A DNA stretch of 64,000 nucleotides from Enterobacter asburiae (lineage in GTDB: Bacteria > Pseudomonadota > Gammaproteobacteria > Enterobacterales > Enterobacteriaceae), in NCBI RefSeq assembly GCF_024599655.1, contig NZ_CP102247.1, positions 2,356,001-2,420,000 on the forward strand, in the 5' to 3' direction. Position numbers and translations under genes: made by a program. This document shows, piece after piece, positions 59,739 to 64,000 of the stretch; the first letter of the stretch is position 1; every line of letters begins with the position of its first letter. The notes below the pieces were generated by a model, which did not search any database, had not been told where the DNA came from, and saw nothing but the letters and a program-made list of their open reading frames with translations.

Positions 59739-61814
59739 ATGGCAAAGGATACTACGTTTGAAATTCGGGCCGGTCATGGCCAGCAGTTGGGTGCTAATTA
59801 TGACGGGAAAGGGGTTAACTTCGCGCTGTTCTCCGCTCACGCCGAGCGGGTAGAGCTCTGTCTTTTTGACCCGTCCGGGAAAAACGAAATCGCCCGGCTG
59901 GAGCTGCCGGAATATACCCATGAGGTCTGGCACGGCTATGTGCCCGATCTGAAGCCCGGCGCGCTGTACGGCTATCGCGTCTATGGGCCCTACGATCCGG
60001 AAAACGGTCACCGTTTCAACCCGCACAAGCTGCTTATCGACCCCTACGCCCGCGAACTGGTGGGCGATATCGACTGGAACGACGCCCATTTCGGCTATGA
60101 GCTGGGGCATGACGAACTGGACCTCAGTTTTGATACGCGCGACAGCGCGCCGTTTACGCCAAAATGCAAGGTCATCGACCCGGACGCCTTTGACTGGCAG
60201 GACAACAGCCGGCCAAACGTGCCCTGGCCGCATACCGTTGTCTATGAGAGCCACGTGAAGGGCTTTACCCAGATGAACCCGGCCATCCCGCCCGAGCTGC
60301 GCGGAACGTTTGAGGGGATGGGACACAAAGCCTCGGTCGACTACATCAAGAGTCTTGGCATCACCTCGGTGGAGCTGCTGCCGGTTCACTGGTTCCCGGA
60401 CGATCAGCATCTGCTCGATCGTGGCCTGAAGAACTTCTGGGGCTATAACACGCTCGGCTTTTTTGCTCCGGCGTCGCGCTATTACGGCCCGGCGGGGATC
60501 CAGGGCTTTCGCGACATGGTGCGCGCATATCACGATGCGGGCATCGAGGTGATTCTGGACGTGGTCTATAACCACACGGCAGAAGGTAACGAGCTTGGCC
60601 CCACGCTCTCGTTCAAGGGGATTGATAACTACAGCTATTACCGCACCCTGCCGGACCAGCACCGGTACTACATCAACGACACCGGGACGGGAAACACGGT
60701 TAACACCTCGCACCCGCGCGTGCTGCAGATGGTGATGGACTCCCTGCGCTACTGGGCGGAGTCGATGCATATTGACGGTTTTCGTTTCGACCTGGGGACG
60801 ATACTGGGGCGCGAGCCGGAAGGGTTTGACCCGCGAGGCGGTTTCTTCGACGCCATATCGCAGGATCCGGTGTTATCGAGACTGAAGCTGATTGGCGAAC
60901 CCTGGGATATTGGCCCCGGCGGGTATCAGGTCGGCGGTTTCCCGCCGGGTTGGGGGGAGTGGAACGACAAATACCGCGATACCGTCCGCGAGTACTGGAA
61001 GGGCGATAACGTCTCTACCGATTTTGCCGCGCGTCTGCTCGGCTCCGGCGATCTGTACGACCTGCGCGGGCGTCGTCCGTGGGCCAGCGTCAACTTCATC
61101 ACCGCTCACGACGGCTTTACGCTGAATGACCTGGTGTCGTACAACGAAAAGCATAACGCCGACAACGGTGAGGACAATAACGACGGGCATAACGATAATC
61201 GCTCGTACAACTATGGCGAAGAAGGGCCGACGGAGAACCCGGATATTATTGCTACCCGCGAACGGCAGAAGCGTAATTTCCTGACCACGCTGCTGTTTTC
61301 CCACGGCACGCCGATGCTGCTTGCCGGGGACGAGTTTGGCCGCACGCAGAAGGGCAACAATAACGGCTACTGTCAGGACAGCGAGATCTCCTGGATCGAC
61401 TGGAAGGGGCTTTCCGAAAACGACGCCGCGCTGCGCGAGTTCACCCGACGGCTCATTGCCCTACGCGCATCGCAGCCGTTATTGCGTCGTGAAAGCTGGC
61501 GCGACGGGCTGGAGATCCGCTGGTTTAATGCCGGGGGCGGTCCGCAGCAGGCCGAGCAGTGGGATGAAGGCTCGACGCTCGGCGTCTCCATCAGCAGGCC
61601 GGATCTCAGGCAGGAGGACGGCATCTGGCACGACGTGCTGATGCTGTTCAACCCGTTTGAAGGCACCGTGCCGTTCCAGATCCCGCAGTTTGGCGAAGGG
61701 GGATGGGTGCTGGAACTGTCTACGGCAGATGACGCTGCCGCCGGGACAGCGATCACCGACACCGTAGAGTACGAACTGGCCGGACGCAGTATTACCCTCT
61801 TCAGACGTCCTTAG
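59739..61814 (+). CDS. glgX: Glycogen debranching enzyme (TreX/GlgX type)
   Basis: A 691-residue GH13 isoamylase-type debranching enzyme. An N-terminal CBM48-like domain (GVNFALFSAHAERVELCLFD) precedes the barrel motifs DVVYNHTAEG, GFRFDLGTILGRE, LIGEPWDIGPGGYQ and NFITAHDGFTLNDLV. It removes alpha-1,6 branches from limit dextrins. In this order (treZ-treY-treX) it supplies linear chains for trehalose formation. It starts 15 nt after treY with GGAGAACG upstream. Whether this is the cell's only glgX cannot be told here. Confidence 0.92.
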   Translation: MAKDTTFEIRAGHGQQLGANYDGKGVNFALFSAHAERVELCLFDPSGKNEIARLELPEYTHEVWHGYVPDLKPGALYGYRVYGPYDPENGHRFNPHKLLIDPYARELVGDIDWNDAHFGYELGHDELDLSFDTRDSAPFTPKCKVIDPDAFDWQDNSRPNVPWPHTVVYESHVKGFTQMNPAIPPELRGTFEGMGHKASVDYIKSLGITSVELLPVHWFPDDQHLLDRGLKNFWGYNTLGFFAPASRYYGPAGIQGFRDMVRAYHDAGIEVILDVVYNHTAEGNELGPTLSFKGIDNYSYYRTLPDQHRYYINDTGTGNTVNTSHPRVLQMVMDSLRYWAESMHIDGFRFDLGTILGREPEGFDPRGGFFDAISQDPVLSRLKLIGEPWDIGPGGYQVGGFPPGWGEWNDKYRDTVREYWKGDNVSTDFAARLLGSGDLYDLRGRRPWASVNFITAHDGFTLNDLVSYNEKHNADNGEDNNDGHNDNRSYNYGEEGPTENPDIIATRERQKRNFLTTLLFSHGTPMLLAGDEFGRTQKGNNNGYCQDSEISWIDWKGLSENDAALREFTRRLIALRASQPLLRRESWRDGLEIRWFNAGGGPQQAEQWDEGSTLGVSISRPDLRQEDGIWHDVLMLFNPFEGTVPFQIPQFGEGGWVLELSTADDAAAGTAITDTVEYELAGRSITLFRRP

Positions 61815-61816
61815 CG

Positions 61817-62362
61817 TTAGAGTGATGCCGCCGCGCGGGCGGCGGTGTCATACAGGGAGGAGATCGTGCGTAACAGCTGCGCAGTTTCGCCAATCGACTT
61901 CCCGGCAATGCCGCTCTCCGCGTGGATTGCGATCAGACACGCCTCCCGCACGTCCCGGTACTTCATGCACAGTGCTTTCCCTTCCTCGGTGGTGGAGAAA
62001 AAGAGTTCTTTGCCCGCTTTCTCGCTCGTCACATAGCCCGCTTTGACCAGCTTTTTAAGGGCGTAGGTCACCACGTGGGTATCTTCCACATTGAGTACGA
62101 AACAGATATCGGCCAGCTTTTTCTTGCGGTCGCGGTGGTTCACATGATGCAGCAGCGAGACGTCAAATGCGCCCATATCCGGTTCACCGGCTGCGGCCAT
62201 GCAGCGCACCATCCATTTATTGAACGCGTTGCTGGTCATGATCAGCGCGTACTCCAGCTCTGACAGTTCCGCGCAGCGCTCGGATACCAGATGGCGGGAA
62301 GAGACGATCCGGCCATCGTTGATATCGTCACGATCGGGTGAAGCACTCTTTTTCGAGGTCAT
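61817..62362 (-). CDS. Winged-helix transcriptional regulator (MarR-like)
   Basis: A 181-residue protein with a central winged helix (about residues 65-125: FDVSLLHHVNHRDRKKKLADICFVLNVEDTHVVTYALKKLVKAGYVTSEKAGKE), flanked by helices typical of MarR/PadR-like dimers. It diverges from the DUF969/DUF979 membrane genes across about 200 nt and is the likely regulator of that operon. AAGGAACG precedes the chosen ATG. Its stop is 2 nt from the glgX stop (convergent). Confidence 0.75.
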   Translation of the reverse strand: MTSKKSASPDRDDINDGRIVSSRHLVSERCAELSELEYALIMTSNAFNKWMVRCMAAAGEPDMGAFDVSLLHHVNHRDRKKKLADICFVLNVEDTHVVTYALKKLVKAGYVTSEKAGKELFFSTTEEGKALCMKYRDVREACLIAIHAESGIAGKSIGETAQLLRTISSLYDTAARAAASL

Positions 62363-62561
62363 AACGTTCCTTAGCCAGAAATGTAAACTCATCGATAAAA
62401 TAAGAACATTTTATTGATAATTTGTTTACATGTTTTTGAGGTTCAGATATAGCTTTTTAGCGCAGGTTTTCCGAAACCTGACGAAAAACACAACATCGCT
62501 CGCCGCAAATTAAAAAAATAGCCGTCGGCGCGCAACGCTCACTTTGGATAGGGTAAACGTT

Positions 62562-63284
62562 ATGGACGGTACTACGCTGTTGCCGCTGATCGGGATACCG
62601 ATCGTGGTTATTGGTTTTGCACTGCGCTTCAACCCGCTGCTGGTGGTCGTGGTGGCGGGGCTGGCGACGGGTCTGCTGGTCGGGATGGATTTCGGGATGC
62701 TGCTGGAGACCTTTGGCGAAAAGTTCGTGAATAGCCGATCGCTGGCGACCTTCATTCTGATCCTGCCCGTGATTGGTCTGCTGGAATATTACGGGCTTAA
62801 GGAGCGTGCCCAGGCCTGGGTGGCGAAGATCGCCAGCGCCACCTCGGCGCGTATTCTGATGCTCTACTTTGTCGCCCGTGAAGGCACCGCCGCGCTGGGG
62901 CTGATGTCGCTGGGCGGTCATGCCCAGACGGTGCGCCCGCTGCTGGCGCCGATGGCCGAAGGGGCGGCGTTGAACGAATATGGGGAACTGCCGCAGCACA
63001 TCCGCGACAAAATCAAAGCCCATGCCGCCGCGTGCGACAACATCGCGGTCTTCTTTGGGGAAGATATCTTTATTGCCTTTGGCGCGGTGCTGCTGATCGA
63101 TGCGTTCCTGAAGGAGAACGGTATTCCGGGCATTGAACCGCTGCATATCGGCCTGTGGGCTATCCCAACCGCCATTGCGGCATTAGTTATTCATATGACG
63201 CGCCTGCTGCGTCTGGATGCCAGCATCCGTCGCGACGTTATGGCCTGGCGTGCAGAGCAGGGTACGCAGGGGGCCGCGCAATGA
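62562..63284 (+). CDS. DUF969-family inner-membrane protein
   Basis: A 240-residue protein with several transmembrane helices (for example residues 3-20, 23-45, 63-80 and 195-212) and the conserved centre LYFVAREGTAALGLMSLGGHAQTVRPLLAPMAEGAA. DUF969 proteins occur beside DUF979 proteins and often next to a pyrrolidone-carboxylate peptidase gene, suggesting a two-part permease for pyroglutamate or a related compound (inference from known neighbourhoods). Its stop overlaps the next start (ATGA). I chose ATG 62562; the ribosome-binding site is weak. Confidence 0.78.
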   Translation: MDGTTLLPLIGIPIVVIGFALRFNPLLVVVVAGLATGLLVGMDFGMLLETFGEKFVNSRSLATFILILPVIGLLEYYGLKERAQAWVAKIASATSARILMLYFVAREGTAALGLMSLGGHAQTVRPLLAPMAEGAALNEYGELPQHIRDKIKAHAAACDNIAVFFGEDIFIAFGAVLLIDAFLKENGIPGIEPLHIGLWAIPTAIAALVIHMTRLLRLDASIRRDVMAWRAEQGTQGAAQ

Positions 63285-64000
63285 TGACGCTTATCACCAT
63301 TAACCGCGTGTATTACCTGATCGGCTTCGTCGTGATGCTGCTGGTTGTGATGACCCTGCGCGATCGCGCCAATCCGAAGCGTTTTACCACGGCGCTGTTC
63401 TGGTTTTTATTCGGTGGGATCTTCCTGTTCGGTGACCTGATGGTGCAGGAGCTGGGTAAATCGCTGGCGTACCGGATAATCGGCGGCGGCGTTATCGCTA
63501 TCGCGCTGCTGGCGGGCTTTGGTCTTGTCGGGAAAGGGCACTATAAAATGTCCACCGAAGACGAACGTCTCGCCTCGTCAAACCGCCTTAAAAACTGGCT
63601 GTTCCTGCCCGCGCTGATGATCCCGGTGGTGACGGTTATCGGCACCCTGTTCCTGAAAGGGGTTTCGGTTGGCGGCGTGTTCCTGCTGGATCAGAAACAG
63701 CTCACCCTCGCGGCGCTGTGCGTGGCCTGCGTCGCGGCGATCCTCACCGGCTGGTGGCTGACCAAGGGCACGCCGCTGCATGCCATTCGTCAGTCTCGTC
63801 GTCTTGTCGATACTATCGGCTGGGCGGTGATCCTGCCGCAGATGCTGGCCATGCTCGGCGGCGTATTCGTGGCGGCCAATACCGGTGATTCGGTGCAGAA
63901 GGTGGTGAGCCTGTTCGTTAACCCGGATAACCGCTTTATGCTGGTGGTGATTTACTGCGTGGGGATGGCGCTGTTTACCATGATCATGGGGAATGCGTTT
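63281..64000 (+). CDS. DUF979-family inner-membrane protein (partial, runs off the window)
   Basis: The frame is open from ATG 63281 to the last base: 240 codons with no stop, rich in transmembrane helices. It begins MMTLITINRVYYLIGFVVMLLVV, and the C-terminal part visible includes TIGWAVILPQMLAMLGGVFVAANTGD. It is the usual partner of DUF969 and is translationally coupled to it. A second ATG directly follows the first. Length and end are unknown. Confidence 0.78.
   Translation, partial: MMTLITINRVYYLIGFVVMLLVVMTLRDRANPKRFTTALFWFLFGGIFLFGDLMVQELGKSLAYRIIGGGVIAIALLAGFGLVGKGHYKMSTEDERLASSNRLKNWLFLPALMIPVVTVIGTLFLKGVSVGGVFLLDQKQLTLAALCVACVAAILTGWWLTKGTPLHAIRQSRRLVDTIGWAVILPQMLAMLGGVFVAANTGDSVQKVVSLFVNPDNRFMLVVIYCVGMALFTMIMGNAF

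Noticed and set aside
59682..60770. 362-codon minus-strand frame opposite glgX
   Set aside because: Antisense to the strongly supported debranching enzyme, with no domain features.

Overview
The window is chromosomal DNA from a member of the Enterobacteriaceae, most likely Enterobacter or a close relative (inference). Much of it follows the Escherichia coli gene order fdnGHI - adhP - maeA - sra - bdm - osmC - ddp, at high protein similarity. That backbone is interrupted by blocks absent from E. coli K-12: a peptide-type ABC importer with a flavin monooxygenase, a sucrose regulon, an scs copper/thiol cluster, a treZYX pathway and several AT-rich single genes. I see no rRNA, tRNA, CRISPR array, phage or complete insertion sequence.

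Layout. 1-0.8 kb: end of fdnH and all of fdnI (formate dehydrogenase-N). 0.8-4.1 kb: ppk2, an AT-rich Cys/His amidase plus lipoprotein pair that resembles a toxin-immunity unit, and araJ. 4.1-11.2 kb: six overlapping minus-strand genes for a peptide/nickel-type ABC importer with a luciferase-like monooxygenase and an AhpD-like protein. 11.3-17 kb: adhP, an ABC-F ATPase with an elaborate leader, maeA, sra, bdm. 17.2-22.4 kb: a degenerate metallo-beta-lactamase-fold protein, two LysR regulators, a secreted TIM-barrel protein, osmC and an SDR oxidoreductase. 22.4-29.2 kb: the ddp D-Ala-D-Ala operon headed by an RpiR-type regulator and preceded by sigma-54/NtrC-like sites. 29.5-32.3 kb: a membrane-anchored hydrolase and a BLUF-EAL photoreceptor. 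32.3-38.8 kb: scrK, scrYAB, scrR. 38.9-42.2 kb: a chemoreceptor, an AT-rich P-loop kinase-like gene and a His-rich membrane protein/ECF sigma pair. 42.3-46.2 kb: scsABC and dsbG. 46.2-54.7 kb: digH, a VF530-type gene, an AT-rich PD-(D/E)XK nuclease-like orphan, a UbiD-family decarboxylase with its LysR, another LysR/MBL pair and a class C acid phosphatase. 54.8-61.8 kb: a Sat-like acetyltransferase and treZ-treY-glgX. 61.8-64 kb: a winged-helix regulator divergent from DUF969/DUF979 membrane genes, the last cut by the window end.

The most striking element is the 5' leader of the ABC-F gene (about 14258-14451, minus strand). A 27-codon ORF with a strong Shine-Dalgarno precedes four segments that can pair 1:2, 2:3 or 3:4. 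The last segment contains the weak ribosome-binding site of the ABC-F gene. This is the logic of ermC-type translational attenuation, in which a drug-stalled ribosome unmasks a resistance gene. Second-tier signals are the nuclease orphan at 47970-49421, the amidase/lipoprotein pair at 1822-2696, and the ddp control region.
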